A stretch of DNA of 64,000 nt from Todiramphus chloris collaris (taxonomy: Eukaryota > Chordata > Aves > Coraciiformes > Alcedinidae): contig JANVCC010000018.1 in assembly GCA_025345505.1 (NCBI GenBank), forward strand, positions 57,991,341 to 58,055,340, read 5' to 3'. A model generated the notes under the pieces. That model was not told the DNA's origin. It was given only the letters and a program-made list of their open reading frames with translations, and made no database searches. Position numbers and translations under genes: made by a program. This document shows positions 1 to 13,467 of this stretch, one piece after another. Each line of letters starts with the position of its first letter. Positions within the stretch are counted from its first letter, which is position 1.

Positions 1-3000
1 CAAAAAACTTTAGATTGTCCAATTTACACTTGATTTACTGGTATTCTAGCAAAGCCAAGGGACACTTGCAAGGAATGGTTAAGGAGATACTTACTAGAAT
101 GTAATGCCTTCCCCTTTTGATAGTCTTTCTTCACTCAGGTTTCTGCTGTGTTTCAATCTGAATTCAATGTATTTCTCTGATAGATACCAGTGTATTCTTT
201 CTACTGCCTGGTGATCAGGTGCAGAAAGGCTTTGCTATAGCTGAGTCTAATACGTGTTCTGGAAGGGATCCCAGATTCTCAAATAACTGATATAAAATAC
301 ATGAGAAAGAGACATGGTCAACATACATAAGAAGTACAATTTGGCAGAGTTTTGGTTGCTACTTTCCGGTTGTACTTGCTCTGTGGACTGGTGTTACTTG
401 TCTCTTAATCAGAAAACTGTCACTTAGGGGAAAAAAATAAAGCCAGAGGTTTGTCAGTTCTTTTCATTATTGGGAAACTTTTTAAAAATTAGATTTATTG
501 TGAATGTGCTGTTCCATTATCCAGTATATGAATGAAGAAGGTCTTATACAATGAGTTCTAAATGATTTTTTTTTGAGTTTTCCAAAAAGGTCGTTCAAGG
601 TAGAGCAAATAAATATTTTCTCACTGGTATACTTTATATCTTGCTCTTTAATTTCTTAGCATATAGTCTAGACACTGGAGAACATTCTGTGATCAACTGA
701 GTGCCTACGGTGAATAAAACTCCTTTATCTTTGACTCAGCTCTGCCTTTATGTAGGATCAGCAGAGGAAATACTAAAAATTAGAGTCTGTATCATAACAT
801 TCTCAGTAAGATTCCAGAAAAGAATGAGTTGGAAATTTTGGTTACTGGAGCGGTCTGTTCCAAGAAACTGGAGGTGACAGTGAATGGTTTGAAATGCTGA
901 GTTTCCCCTTTGAGTGGTTCAGTGTTGTAGAAAAACACCCACAGAAAGCAATGGAACAAAGCAATTTAGTAGTCAGGCTACTTCATATAAGCTTATTCTT
1001 TTCTTGTTCTGTTCAACTTTGCTGGAAGCAGCATTCTGAATAAGTGAACTTAAGTAGAATGTAACATCAATTTATGCAATTTATATAGAAGAATTTGGAG
1101 TGTACTAAAGCAGGGAAACTGTAGGATTCTAAACTATCTGGGATAGGGTTACCACTCTGGGTGGTAGAGAGTTGGAGGAAAAAGCCCATTTTTTCAGGGG
1201 AAAAATTTAACTTCCTCACAAAGAAAACACTGTGGTTTTTTTAAAGGTAGACACAACTATACTGTTATTCAAATGGAACATGATTATTCTCTCCCTGCTT
1301 TGTCTGAAATATTACTATAATGACTAAGGAGAGCTTTTATATCCTATCTAAATTCAAGTCTGTCTGAGTGGAGACTATTTAATTTCTAATTGGATCTTGA
1401 GTAGAATAGAACTAAAACATGCGGTCTTTACTGAGAGCTCTTACTAAATACATAAAAGTTTTATGCATTCTTGGAGATGCTTCTATCAGAATTCTTTTCT
1501 AGTCCCTGCTTTCCCTTACTCTACAATCAGCATGAAGAGTGGATCAGCAAAACCCAATTAAATAACATAAATATACAGCCAGTACTTTTTCGTAAAGAAT
1601 ATAATAATCCAGATGACATCTGGATTAACAGTGGCATATTTCCTTAAACATGAGTAAATTAAGTTAGGAAAAGCAGCTCTTTGACCAGTCCCTTCTGCAC
1701 TGAATGGGCAGCTAGAACAACACAAATACACTTAGCCATCAGTTAAGATGGTACATTGTCCATTCAGCACCTTATGGAATCATGTCACAACTGCATAGGT
1801 GCAAGTCGTTTATGGACTTGTCAGTAACCGCTAATAAACTGGGAGCAGTCTTTTTTTTATTTCTTCTTTTTTTTTCAAGTATTTCTTTCATCGTATTGTT
1901 GTTCTGCTTGCTGTGAGACTCCTCCTTGGTTTTGTTTTCAATGATGCATGTATTAGCTTTCTTCAGTGAAATGTTCTGCCTGTTCATGTTTGTAGCCTTT
2001 TCTTCTTTTTTCTTTTTCTGGTAGCATTTGTTCACTTGGTATAGTTCTAATTGTCTGTCTATATATACCATAATGTAACAGTAAGCAGGGTTCATGTTTC
2101 CAAAAGCATGTCACCTTTCTATAGCTGTATTGCAGCTGTATTGGTCTGATAAAAATATTAACCTTCTCTGTAATATTTGTGTCTCTAATACAACATGTCA
2201 GTGACTATACTTCTGCTACAACTACTAACAGTGAAGAAGGAAAAGACTGTCAAACTTCTTGGTATTTTGTGATTTACTCATTTCTAAGGTCTGGTGTTGT
2301 ATGAGTATTGGTCTAAATCCAGTTTAATGCAGACACATATTTTTGCATTTAAAGGTGTCGTGTTCTCTGGGATTAGGCCTGACATCAAAGCCTCACTAAG
2401 TTAAATATGTTCTGATACAGATTTTACTACTAAGCATATGTGCAAGATGCATGTGTTTTATTTCAATAATACACTTACTGTGTAATGCTTCATTCATTTG
2501 TGAAATGTATTTTATGCCTTCCAAGTTATTTTTTAAAAATAAATACAAAGTGAAGTGATTTGAAAGTTGTCCATCATTGGACAGTGGATAGGTCAGCCAC
2601 TTTCTAAACTGTTTTGACTATACAAAGGACTTCTTTCAGTTGACTATATATATCCACATAGTGCTGTATCAGATGCCTCAGTATATTCCATCTGGCTTCC
2701 ACTCAAAAGGGTCATGGTCATCTAATTCACAAATGGGCAACTACATTTAGATGCTTTAATTACAAACTGAGCCTCTTCCAAGCTGACAGAAGAGCACTTT
2801 ACTGCTTGAAGAGATAAGGGATTGTAAACAGCACCCTGTTTAAGTGGAGGTAGCTACTGATCTTCTAACGTTACATTTGGCAGATGTTCAGAAGAAATGA
2901 GGCAGCCTCTAGTGTAGTGGAGTACATGCTAAAACTTTATAGGTAGACTTAAAAAAGTCATTGGAGAGGGAAAGTGTGAATCACCAGATGATTCAAGAAT

Positions 3001-4773
3001 AAGATGGGTTATAAAAGCTGTATAAGAAAAGGGTACTCTCCAATAGCATTATCAGGAGAGATCCTGACAGCTTGCCTTAGACAAGCATTGACAGCAGACT
3101 GACTAAGTGGAGGAAGTGAAAGACTTCTAGAATTTGTTTTCCATAATAAAGAGATGCAAGCTTTCCTCATTTGTGGCTTTGCAAATATTTGTAACAATGC
3201 TGTTTTCAGTGCTGTAAATATTTGTGGTTTAATATCACTTATCTTGATTTAAAAGTGATTTTAGTATGACAGGCATAACATGAAAGCATGCTTTACACAT
3301 GATGGTACTGCGTATTTCCACCTACCCTTCAGCTTTCTTCTTGTTGAGCATGGGCATTTGTTCATAGGAAAGGAGATGTCTCTCCTACTTTAGAGGGTTT
3401 TGGCTGATCCCAAATGCAACTGTCAGGATGTCATAACTAGTCATGTCTGCTCTCTGGTTATATCCTTTAACAACATGTAACATAATAGTAGAAGTACAGT
3501 TAACTGTGAACAACAAAAAACATTAACTTATCTACTGGAACCTTGTTGGATAAGAATTAAAATAGCTATGATTTCTCTCTCCCTATGCTTGTGTTTCTTG
3601 GCGAGTTTGTGACTTTTCTTGAATGCATAGATTTTGCCTCCTGAGATGGGAAAAAATATTTCATGTATTAATGTAAAAACAGGTGGGAGAGATAAAGGAA
3701 ATCCTGTGGAACTTCCTTGACATTTTTAGTCAGCTATTCTTGTCTCAACAATACATGCCTTTGTTACCAGCAAGGCAATCTTTTATGCTCTGTTCTCTTT
3801 AGTGTTGATATGGCCTTGGATGACAGTCCTTGAGGCAGAACTCTGAATCTCTGGCTGATACAGAGAACATCTAAATGATCTCACATATGGCCAACTTCTC
3901 TACCACCCTTGTATTCAAAATTCATTGAAAAGTGTTTTTTTTACACTAGATGAGACATAATTGTTTATGCAGCATGTGGATTGACCTCTGAATTCTTTTG
4001 CCTGTGAGTCAATGTGTACTTTAAATATGCAGAGGAAGGAAATTCCTTCTATAAACAATGGTAGAAGGGAGCAGTACTTTCTCTTTTATGAAAGTTTAGG
4101 GTTTTTTTCTAATCTACATTGGTATTCTACAGCACACAAGGTAAATATATATTCCGAATTACCAGGTACTCTCTCCAGTAAGTGCCATTTTGGGATCTTG
4201 ACTTCACTGATCCTGTTTGTGATATGCAAATCTTTCCAGTTGCAGTTGTGAACCTCAGACTGCTGTGGCTAGCAGTGTCCTCAAGAGACTTCTTTAGTCA
4301 TATTCCAACTCTTAGGCATCATACCTAAAGCATCTCTGAAACTGCTCTGAACAGTTTGAACTGCTGTTAAACATTTAATGAAGAACTTCAGTGTCATTTT
4401 CAAGTAGCTTTATACTGCTTCGACTATCCTTACAGTCAGAAAGCTTTCTGTATAGTCAAGCTGAATCTTATTCATGCCTTCCCTGGAGTTGCCACAGGAA
4501 AACAGAAATGGCCATTTCATTTTTCCTGTCTTCTACATTTTGGTAAACTATTTTCCTGTTCCCTCTTAGTGTTCTCTTTTCTGGACTAGTCAAACTCAAC
4601 CCTTTCCTCTACTGTTTCCCATTGGTTTTATGTAAAAAGTCCCTAATCCATTCTGGTTGCTTTCTCTAAATTATTATCTAGTTTTCTACTCCTTTCTAAC
4701 AGAGTTTGGTTGAAGTTTGCATTGCTTTCTGCTTTTTTGTCTTCATTTATTTTAAATCAGAACCTTTCCTATG

Positions 4774-4904
4774 TTTTTTGGTTGGTTGGTTGGTTTGGTT
4801 TGGGTTTGATTTGGTTTTGGTTTTTTGTTTTGTTTTTGTGGTTTTGTTTGTGGGTTTAGGTTTTTGTGTGTGTGTTTTCTTTTTGCTTGTTTGTTTGTTT
4901 GTTT
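4774..4904 (+). repeat. GT-rich low-complexity tract with GGTT and TTTG repeats
   Basis: The plus strand is nearly pure G and T for about 130 bases. It starts with GGTTGGTTGGTTGG (4780-4793), continues with GGTTT variants and ends in a TGTT/TTTG microsatellite (4886-4903). The open frames over it on both strands are low-complexity artefacts. Confidence 0.85.
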
Positions 4905-5324
4905 CTCTATGACCTATCAAATCCCTGTGTTGGATTTTCATTTATTAAGGTAAAGGTTTTGTATTTGGGAAAAAGTGAAACCCGTCTTAGTAGGTTGCCT
5001 GAAACCACAGTCTTTATTTTGCCATTATATTTACTGTCCTGAATACTTGTAGTTAGTCTGCACTTCAAAAGAGAAATGTAAAATTCTGCAAAAGTTACTC
5101 TTTTTAAATATTTATCTAAAGCTGAAAAAAATTCTTGTTAATTCAAGCAGCATTTTGGATACCTAAGTTTTCCGTATTCCTTGTACATTTATAAAAGAGT
5201 GTTTAATCTTGGCCACAGGCAAAACCAAAGTGCTGTAAAAGGTGTGTCTAAGGTTATGGCCAAAGCTGAATGTAGTTTTATTGGTCCTAACAGGTTTGGA
5301 TTCTATGAAGATAAACACCTGACA

Positions 5325-5905
5325 CTGATGTTTGCTGATGTTACTGAACTAGGAGGAGCTGTGAACTCTCTTGAGGATAGAGAGGCCTTACAGAGAGATC
5401 TAGATAAACTAAAGAGCTGGGCAATCACCAGCCATATGAAATTTGACTAGAGCAAGTGTTGGATTCTGCACTTGAGACAGGGTACTCCTGCTTATACATA
5501 CAGACAGGGACTAGAGGCTGGACAGCAGCCTCATGGAAAGAGATCTGGGGATTTGCATTGATGGCAAGTGGCATATGAGTCAACAGTGTGCCCTGTCAGC
5601 CAAATGAGCCAGCCATGTCTTGGGGTGCACCTAGCACAGCACAACTATCCAGGCAAGGGAGGTGACTGTCCTATTCTACACTGCACTGGGGCAGCCCCAC
5701 CTTGAGAACAGGTGCCTTAACATAAGAAGGACATCAAATTAATTTAGAGTGTGTTCAGAGGAGAGTGACCAATAGAGTGAAAGGTCTTCAGGGCATTAGT
5801 TTGCTCAGATTGGAGAAGAGAAGGCTGAGCAGTGACCTCATCAAAGTCTACAATTTCCTCAAGGAGGGCAGCAGAGGAGGAGCTGAAACCGAGAGAAGGG
5901 GCTAG
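5325..5905 (+). mobile_element. Degraded CR1 LINE fragment, plus strand
   Basis: A frame here reads FADVTELGGAVNSLEDREAL and LDKLKSWAITSHMKFD, matching the end of the CR1 reverse-transcriptase region (compare FADDTKLGG at 56010-56050 on the minus strand). The D to V change in the FADD motif and several frame breaks show it is dead. Downstream text (CAGCAGTGTGCCC-like, CACTGGGGCAGCCCCACCTTGAG, TGGAGAAGAGAAGGCTGAG) follows the usual CR1 order up to about 5905. The octamer 3' end is missing. Confidence 0.8.
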
Positions 5906-6414
5906 AGCATTCTTTTAAAGCAATTTTATTTGATTATTTTAGGTTTTAGTTCATTCTAAGAAAAACATCACTGTTTTTTTTTCTTTTTTGGTAGTTTGCC
6001 CCATCAATAAAACTGAAGTTATTGAATCTTTTAAAGGTTGCTAAGGCTGCTGATGTAGAGGCCTAAATGAGGACCATATAACTGAAATACACTGAAAACA
6101 TTAATAATATCAGCAGTAAGCAGAAATTTGCATAGATTTTAGATCTGTTTCTGACTGTTTTATTAGTCCATGTGTTTAAGGAATTTGCAGCCTTTAGCAG
6201 GCAAAGAAGAAAAATGACTATAAGCATGATTTCTAGATGGTTGAGCAAGAAGGGAATGGTCCATACAGCTGTAATCTCTAGGTATCTTCATATGATTTTG
6301 CAACACTAGAAGTCTGTTCCTGGGAAATGCTGATGTTGGAGTAAACTGCCCCCAAATTGTCAAGGCCTATTTTCTTTCATTTAATTGCATTTTTGCTGCG
6401 TTTTTTCTCTGCAG

Positions 6415-6516
6415 GTAGCAGCTGCTGGAGGACATCTGAAATTTACAGTCTCCTATGACTTCACAGAGGAAGAAGAGGCAGTTCAGTTGATGGTTCAATC
6501 TGATGTTATCATAGAG
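6415..6516 (+). CDS. LAMA2: LAMA2 window exon 1: middle of the first laminin IV type A domain
   Basis: This exon of 34 complete codons has phase 0 at both ends. It reads VAAAGGHLKFTVSYDF, then an acidic EEEE stretch and VIIE. It belongs to the first laminin IV type A (L4) domain, a beta-sandwich inserted into an LE module. Recalled human LAMA2 has GGQLTFTISYDLEEEEE at this place, of equal length up to the following glycine. The acceptor is TTTTTTCTCTGCAG and the donor is GAG|GTAACT. The preceding exon, carrying the start of the domain, was not found in the 6.4 kb upstream. A run of A and GAAA begins 30 bases after the donor. The frame also stays open for a while into the intron, but that part is lysine-rich low-complexity text and is not coding. 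Confidence 0.93.
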
Positions 6517-7081
6517 GTAACTTGGTTATATTTTCAGCCACCAATAAAAAAAAAAAAAAAGAAAGAAAAAAAGAAAAAAAAAGAACGAAAATTTCCTACT
6601 TCTTCAGCTGTTCAGCAAGAAGCCTGGTGGTTGAAGACACAAAACAGCAGGGTGCCTGTACTTTCAGCTAATTTATAGTATCAGAAAATGGACACACTTT
6701 ACAGAACTAAAATCATCAATTTCTCAAGGAGCCTATAGCAATATTGCAGTAGCTTACAAAACTATATTTTTCCTGTCATCAGGAAGAATGAAAAAATAAA
6801 ATAATTGGTTGGTTGAGATAACACTTTCACATTCTTGTGCAGCTCAGCAAATTTGCTTTTGCCTGTGCAAAGCCATGACACTAGGTTTTGGCTGAATAAT
6901 CTAAACTTTCTTTTGCACTGATTTTCAACTTTATCAGGCGAACCCATTTCAGTGAAAGGTGAATGTTTTTCCTGATATTTATTATGTTTGTAAAATATAT
7001 TATTCAATAAATCCTATACCCCATCTGGCTACAGGTACTGCCTTTTTCATATTTAAATGTCTCTCTCTTGGCTCTATCTAG
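6517..7081 (+). other. LAMA2 intron, 565 bases
   Basis: Short intron between the two first-L4 exons. An A-rich run with GAAA units lies at 6546-6590, close to the donor. Nothing else was recognised. Confidence 0.9.
6546..6590 (+). repeat. A-rich / GAAA simple repeat
   Basis: A run of A interrupted by G (AAAGAAAGAAAAAAAG pattern), starting 30 bases downstream of the exon 1 donor. It produces a spurious lysine-rich open frame. Confidence 0.85.
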
Positions 7082-7293
7082 GGAGGTGACTTGAAAATCA
7101 GCACTCCAAAAATGGGGATTCACCTGCAGTCTTCTGAAGAGCACACTGAAGAAATTGTACTGAAACCAGAATCTTTCTCTGTGCATGGCACTGATGTTCC
7201 AGTCAGCAGGAAGGAGTTCATGACTATCCTTGCAGATATAAAGAGGATCCTCATAAGGGCCACATACACCTATGGGATGAATGCCATCTACAG
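7082..7293 (+). CDS. LAMA2: LAMA2 window exon 2: C-terminal part of the first laminin IV type A domain
   Basis: The exon is 212 bases, entering in phase 0 and leaving after two bases of an arginine codon. It encodes GGDLKIST, SSEEHTEEIVLKPESF, VHGTDVPVSRKEFMTIL and RATYTYGMNAIYR. These align one for one with recalled human LAMA2 (SEEHTN, ESFTIHGT, RRKEFMTVL, SFGMDAIFR). The RKEFM-tIL-dIKRILIrATY pattern is the conserved C-terminal signature of L4 domains and recurs in the second L4 domain at 60189-60246. The acceptor is CTCTATCTAG and the donor is AG|GTGAAT. The intron before it is only 565 bases. Confidence 0.95.
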
Positions 7294-8727
7294 GTGAATC
7301 TGGGAAACGTGTCCGTTTGCTACAGGCAGCTTTGCAAAATTCTTGTTTTCTTTCTTCAGAGAACTAAGCTGATGTAGTTTAAAACACATTAATGCATTAT
7401 CATGAAATCCGTAGCATTTATTTATACTTTCAAACAGTTGTTAGTACTTTTTTTCATTGTGGGTAGGCTGAAGGAGGAGAGGCAGCAGAAAGAAGCAGCC
7501 TTGTCAGAAAATGAAACCACATGGACTCTCAAGGCAGGAATAACAGTTCTATAAATATGTTTATTTTGTAAATACTGCAGTTCCCATGTATATGGTAAAT
7601 CATGGAGTGCAGTAATGACATGTTGAAGTGAGAGATGATATATTGCTTATATACTGTTTTCCCATTTAATGAGCATGCAGGGCCACATTAACAGTGGACC
7701 AGAGAGTAACATCCTGAATCTCTCAGTTGAAAAAATGGCTCAAGGGGAGTTTTCTGTGTTTTTAATCAGCACCACACACAGAACTGGCTAGTCTCAAAGT
7801 CCCTAGTCCCCTTTCCCTTTATTTATGACAGGTTGCTGTCTGGACTGCTTAAAAACACTGATTTCATGAGAATTCTTCTGAGTCTCCTGATAAAGTGAAA
7901 GACATATGAGATGACACAGTTGTTTTATCTCAGCAGCTGCAGTGTGGTTGAACTTGTAATGCTCACCTTGCATCTCACTTCTTTGTAAGTGCATGAGCAA
8001 ATACTCTAGGTGGACTAGAAGCCAGACACTCTCCTGCTACTGTGTGATTGCACTCTGTCTATACATTGCTATTTATGTGGCATAAATAATAATTTAAAAA
8101 TTCTCAGATTAATTGATTGCATAATAGTTCTCTACTCAAAAGGCATGAAACCTGAAATGCTCTCTAACCTACACATCACTTGATTCAGCAGCATAAGCCA
8201 AGTTGGAAGGGAGGGAGCTAATAGCACATTAATGATTATTTGCTGAGAGCATAGATACAGATTTTGCTACTGTGAAATTTCTTATGCAATCCAACCATCA
8301 TTTGAATACTTCAGTAATTAAAATACATCCTGAACTGAAAGGCATGTTGTGTCAATAGCATGCAGTGTTCTTTGAGCTTTGATCTGAACTTTCTCCCCTG
8401 CAAAAAGAATTCCTGTTTCTTCAATATCTTTAGTTTTCTGTGGCTAATTAGTATGTATTCTGTAAATAAGTTTGTGAATCATAACTAGCTTGAGTTTGGG
8501 CCAAGCTGTTTCCTAATTTTCTCCTTTGGTCATCAATCTTTCATCTCCTTACGTCTGTTTTGAAAAGCTTTCATGGCCCACCACCTTCCCACCTTGGCAG
8601 TCAAACCTGCAGGCCAGAGCTCGGCTGTTGTGCACTGTAAGCAGACCATGAGAACCTGTTAATCCACAGCTTACTCCTGAGACTAGTGGGAGCTCATGGA
8701 GTGCTGTTTCTCCACATCTTTCTCATT

Positions 8728-8760
8728 AAAAAAAAAAAAAAGAAAGAAAGAAAAAAAAAA
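8728..8760 (+). repeat. Poly-A / GAAA tract
   Basis: A run of A with three GAAAG units. It could be a plain microsatellite or the tail of an unrecognised retroposed sequence. The 160 bases upstream are slightly richer in GC but match nothing I know. Confidence 0.8.
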
Positions 8761-8944
8761 CCTCAGAATTTTCCAGAGTAAAGGAGTGCAGAAGCAATTT
8801 TGGGATGAATGACAGGGACTTTTATCCTATGCTGTTTTAAAGGAGATATATATGATTGACTTTGTTCTGGCCAAAGGTGTTGTGGGAAATGTAAACAGCT
8901 GTCAGTGGTTTACATACATATGTGTACTGACATTAGATTTTAGA

Positions 8945-9652
8945 CCCACTAGAAAGCAGCCCCAGGAAGAGGGACCTTGTCATCCTGGTGGACAGTAAGT
9001 TATCCCTGGAACAGTAATGTGCCCTAGTGGCCAGGAAGGCCAGTGGTATCTTGGGGTGCATAAAGCAGAGTGTGGCCAGCAGGTTGAGGAAGGTTCTCCG
9101 GTTCTTCTCCCCCTCTACTTTGCCCTAGTGAGACCACATCTGGAGTATTGTGTTCAGTTCTGGTCTCCCCAGTTCAAGAGGGATAGGGAAATACTAGAAA
9201 GTCCAATGGAGAGTTACAAAGATGATGAAGGGGCTGGAACATCTCTCTTATGAGGAAGGGCTGAGAGCGCTGGGGTTGTCTAGCCTGGAAAAGAGATGCT
9301 TGAGAGGTGATCTTATTAACGTTTACAAATATCTGAAGGGTGGGTGTCAAGTAGAAGTGGCCAGTCTCTTTTCAGTTGTGCCCTGTGATAGGACGAGAGG
9401 TAACGGTTGCAAGGTGAAACACAGGAAGTTCCACCTCAACATGAGGGAAAACTTGTTCACTGTGAGAGTGACAGAGCACTGGAACAGGCTGCCCAGGGAG
9501 GTTGTGGAGTCTCCTTCTCTAGAGACTTTCAAGACCCACCTGGATCTGTTCCTGTGTGGCTTGCCCTAGATGATCCAGCACTGTCAGGGGGGTTGGACTC
9601 GATGATCTCCTGAGGTCCCTTCCAGCTCCTACCATTCTATGATTCTATGATT
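8945..9652 (+). mobile_element. CR1 LINE 3' fragment, plus strand, with ATTCTATG tail
   Basis: This 5'-truncated CR1 covers the end of the ORF2 reading frame and the 3' UTR. Recognisable text includes [20 protein letters not shown] (9098-9160), [20 protein letters not shown] and [14 protein letters not shown], then [16 protein letters not shown] and [15 protein letters not shown]. These are the C-terminal part of the CR1 polyprotein, broken by frameshifts around 9200-9230. The element ends in GGTTGGACTCGATGATC, then ATTCTATGATTCTATGATT at 9634-9652, the diagnostic CR1 octamer repeat. It lies in sense orientation in the intron. Confidence 0.95.
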
Positions 9653-12600
9653 AGCACTAGAATGAGAAGGGGAGATTTGCTACAAAAACCACTTCAGCTA
9701 CACAATTAAAATCTGTGTAGTGTGTTGCTGGATGCATACTGGCTCCATCTTGCCTCTATTGTGGAACAGTGTGGATGGGACAGATCTGATCCCCTCTGGG
9801 CAACAACACACAGCTCAGGTCAGAACACATATGTTGAACTGTCACAGTTCAAGTGATGGACCTGTCAGTGGCACATTTGGAAAACTATGCATCGCCACCT
9901 GCATCCCAGATTACTGCTTTAGCCATTTGACCTTGTGTGGTACCTCACTGTTTTGTAGTCTTGTTGACATTCAGCCTTTGGAACATTTTAGCCATGTTAT
10001 AGATGACTTGCTGAAAATTACTTGGAAATATTCTTAAGAAGAGCTCTGGGACAAACATGTAATTTAAGCTTTGCAAGTTAGTAGCCACTGTCTTCTAGAT
10101 GTAGTGACGTTACAGTTGTGAAGGTTGGTCCCTTAAAGACAATCATTTAAAAGAGGGTTAGGGGAAGGGACTGAAGCAATTCTGAAGAATACCATTTCTG
10201 CTAGAAAAGGTTTTATATTACTGCTACATCTCTAGCTGTCCTGATGACATCTTTTACCAGAGAAGAATGCAATGGTTACTGTGTTACTGTGATTACCATC
10301 AGCGTGTCCTGAAGTCTCTGAAAATAACTTGCTCTAAAGTAAACACATTTTATTGAGTGTTGTCAGGGTGCTCATTGAAGTTTAGTGGGACAGAAAAGAG
10401 GATGTGAAGTTCCAGTCACAATGAAATGAGTTGGATTTTTCATCTTTGATTTAACTGGAGGAATTGTAGTTTCATCCATAAGGGTGGGATTTACTGAGTG
10501 GAGTTAAATCTTCTCAGAAGAGTGCATGCTCCTGGTCACATACTGTAGCAACAACATCTAGCCCAGCTTATGATCTGTTGTTTTAGGCATATTGCTGATT
10601 TTCATGGTATGCCTCAGTACTTACTGACTTTTATATTCTCTTTGACTTTTACTCATGCTAAAACATACTAAGTGCAAAGCTGTATGTATGTATCTAAGAT
10701 CATGCAGTACAATTCTTTTCTCCCTATTCTGCCCCCTTTAGTATTGCAGAGAAAATGTCCAGACCCAATGAAGAGGATTTTCTTTGTGATATCTTGGGCT
10801 GTTTAAGGACTGTTGTTGATGGTCTCCAAAGGAAGAAATTTTTGCCAAAGAAATAGTGTAGAGCTAAGCCTTAGTAGATAAGTAGGTGTCAACTAAGAGG
10901 TTTTTATTGTCTTTTAAACATGTATGTGTAGTGGACAGATGGATGTTCCTCTGAGACAGTAAGGAGGGTCTGGCAGAGAAACAGAAATATTCCAGGGTTA
11001 TCAGATCCTTCATGAACTACAATTTCTGCCTCAAAGCATCAGCAGAGTTATGCAACGTACTAATTAGGGATTGCTATATTAAGCAACTTGTTAATTTAAA
11101 TACTGATTTTTTTCAAGATGGATAATGACACCACATGTGTAAGGGCTTCCAAGGGTAGTATTATAACCTGTGCTTGAGAAGAGGCCAGGATGGAGACATT
11201 GTAAGATTAAGCAACTTTCTTGCAGTAAGGTAGAAGGAGGCTTAAATATTTAATGTCCGGACTGTTGTCTCCAGTTAGCAAGAGCTTTACCTTGAAGATT
11301 ATATTCTTCACTCTTGTTTAGTTTAACCTACTTGAAACATTGGTTAATCATTAGTATTTCAAGTAGTTACTGAACAATATTAATGCAGTCATGGTAAGTT
11401 TGACCTGAACATGTTTTTTAGAATATTTTATGGGTCATTTTAAGCTTAGAATGTTGTTATTACTCTATGGCATAATTAGGAAGCTTCCTCAAATGGGTGG
11501 GCTTTGATTTAGATGATCAAGTAGGATAAAATATGAGAACACAGAAATGCAGCAATCAATTTGGAAGTGAATACAGCTTCTGAGTGTAAATTGAGATCTA
11601 ACGTGACAGATCTTCCAAACTGTTGCAGTTAAGTCCATCTGAGGTAGAAGCAACAGGCCAGGAAAAGATAGCTCTCTTCTATCATTTTGTTTAATCTAAT
11701 ATTGTTGTCTCGTGCTTCAAAGAAAGTTCAGTAGCAGTTTTTCTTCAGTTTCAATATGCAGAGTGGCTACTGTTGGTAAATGTTGTAGACACTCAGATGG
11801 GTACTGGAAATTGTGGTGGTAAAGATAATGGATTACTTGCAACCACACATAGAATCAGTGCTAGATGCAAGGAGAAAGAGGCAAGGAAAGGCTGGGGGTT
11901 TTCCATATGCAGAATTGGCTTCAAGACAAATGAGCAATGAGTTGGTCAGTACTCTATGTGCCTTATGCAGCTGATGTGATTCAAATGCCTGGCATAGCAG
12001 ACAGTAAACTATGCTGATACTGCCTGAAATGTCCCCTTCCCTTTTAATCTTGTTTGTTTTTAGAAGTCAACAGTTGCCTGCTGACAGTAACAGTCAGCTT
12101 AAATATTTGGTCTCAATGTCGGAACTCAAATTGTTCATGCATCTCCAGGATCCAGTGCCCCATTAGTGCCAGCATTATGTATTTTAATGAATGCAGAATG
12201 GCATCGAGGAATCAAAATTGCAACATCAAAATGGGAAAAAAAAAAAATCACTGCAGCTTTCTTCACTGAGTAACTGTTAATGCTAAAAACTGTTAAACAC
12301 ATTAAAATCCCATTTAGCAAATAGCAGAACATAATGAAAATTGGAGCAATTCAGTGAATACAAATGTGGGATAATACTGGTTGGATTGTTTCTATGTGTA
12401 AGTGCTTCTCTTTTTTCCAAGATCTGTTCTGAGAGGGAACTAGCTGTAGTTCAAAGGATAAATAAAACTTGTCCTTTTGCTGATAATTTGTTTCTTCATT
12501 TAAAGATTTGTCTCCTTTAAATTGTTAGATTTCTTTTCTGTTCAAGTCATCACCACTTAGTATCTAATATCCTAGACACTGGTTATCTTACTGTAAGGAA

Positions 12601-13467
12601 AAATCAAAGGGATGATTGCAAAATAAGTACGCAGCAATGAAGCAAAGGAGAAATACTGAAAAGGGAGAGAGATCTTACTGAAGATCTGGAAAGACACATG
12701 CATCCTCCTCTTAAAATAGCTTCAAGAGCCTTTTTTAGAGGTTCTAGTATCACCAAATTGGATTTAAGTTCCATTAGAAAATCTGCAATGCTGTCCCCCC
12801 AAAATCCGGTCATATCCTTAGTAATACTAAAATTTCTGCTTTTCTGAAGCTCCCAACCTAATTTCAGAAATCCTCTTTTTTTTTTTTTTTTCCTCATTAA
12901 CCTTTCATGTCTGTTTTATTGAGAGTAGTCATAAAGTTAAGTGGGAAATTACCTTGTCTTAACCTTTCCTCCAACAGCTGCAGTAAAAACCAAAATATTT
13001 TTCTTGGATGTTTTCTTATCCATAGTCATGCAAATAATATTTGGGATTTTTTGGCACTCAAAAAGATAAATGCCTAAAAGTTTGCTCTACTTTTTCCAAA
13101 GAAAATTGAATCTTAAGAAAAAAATGCATGTCATGATAGAAAGTTGCTTTTTGCTGAAAAAATATTTCAAAGGAAGCTTTTCAGGCAGCTCTAGTAATCA
13201 AACTCTCTTAAGATTGTTAGGTGAAAATAGAAGTCATTGAGCCTCTGAATTCTCATAAGAAGGAAGTCCCCAAATCCCAAATTCTTTCCCCAAATGTATA
13301 CTGTTGAGGTAACCTACATCTGTTTTATTAATTATTTAATAGTACCTGTAAGATTATCAGAATAGTTTTTGTTGTCTCTCGTCATACTTCCATGTTTTTT
13401 TACATAAAAAACTTGTTCAGTGTTTGGCTAAAGGGTGACCTTTTTTTTTTTTAAGGGCAATTGTGCA

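Larger units (their letters stand above)
1..6414 (+). other. LAMA2 intron, upstream part only
   Basis: AT-rich intronic sequence. No exon for the start of the first L4 domain was recognised here, so this is probably one intron whose 5' end lies outside the window. It holds the GT-rich tract at 4774-4904 and a degraded CR1 at 5325-5905. All other open frames are short and without recognisable similarity. Confidence 0.75.

Noticed and set aside
1772-2095. 107-codon minus-strand frame rich in lysine and asparagine
   Set aside because: The frame is driven by T-rich sequence on the plus strand; no motif, no splice or promoter context.
4706-4941. Long open frames on both strands across the GT-rich tract
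   Set aside because: Low-complexity translation (V/F/L-rich on plus, K/T/N-rich on minus) arising from the repeat, not a gene.
6385-6678. 97-codon frame containing exon 1
   Set aside because: Only 6415-6516 is coding. The rest is read-through into the A-rich intron beyond a good GTAACT donor.
10755-10856. A 33-codon open frame starting ATGTCCAGACCC, preceded by a pyrimidine stretch and CAG
   Set aside because: It looks exon-like at first, but it lies in an intron of LAMA2, has no similarity I recognise, and has no clear partner exon. Short frames of this length are expected by chance.
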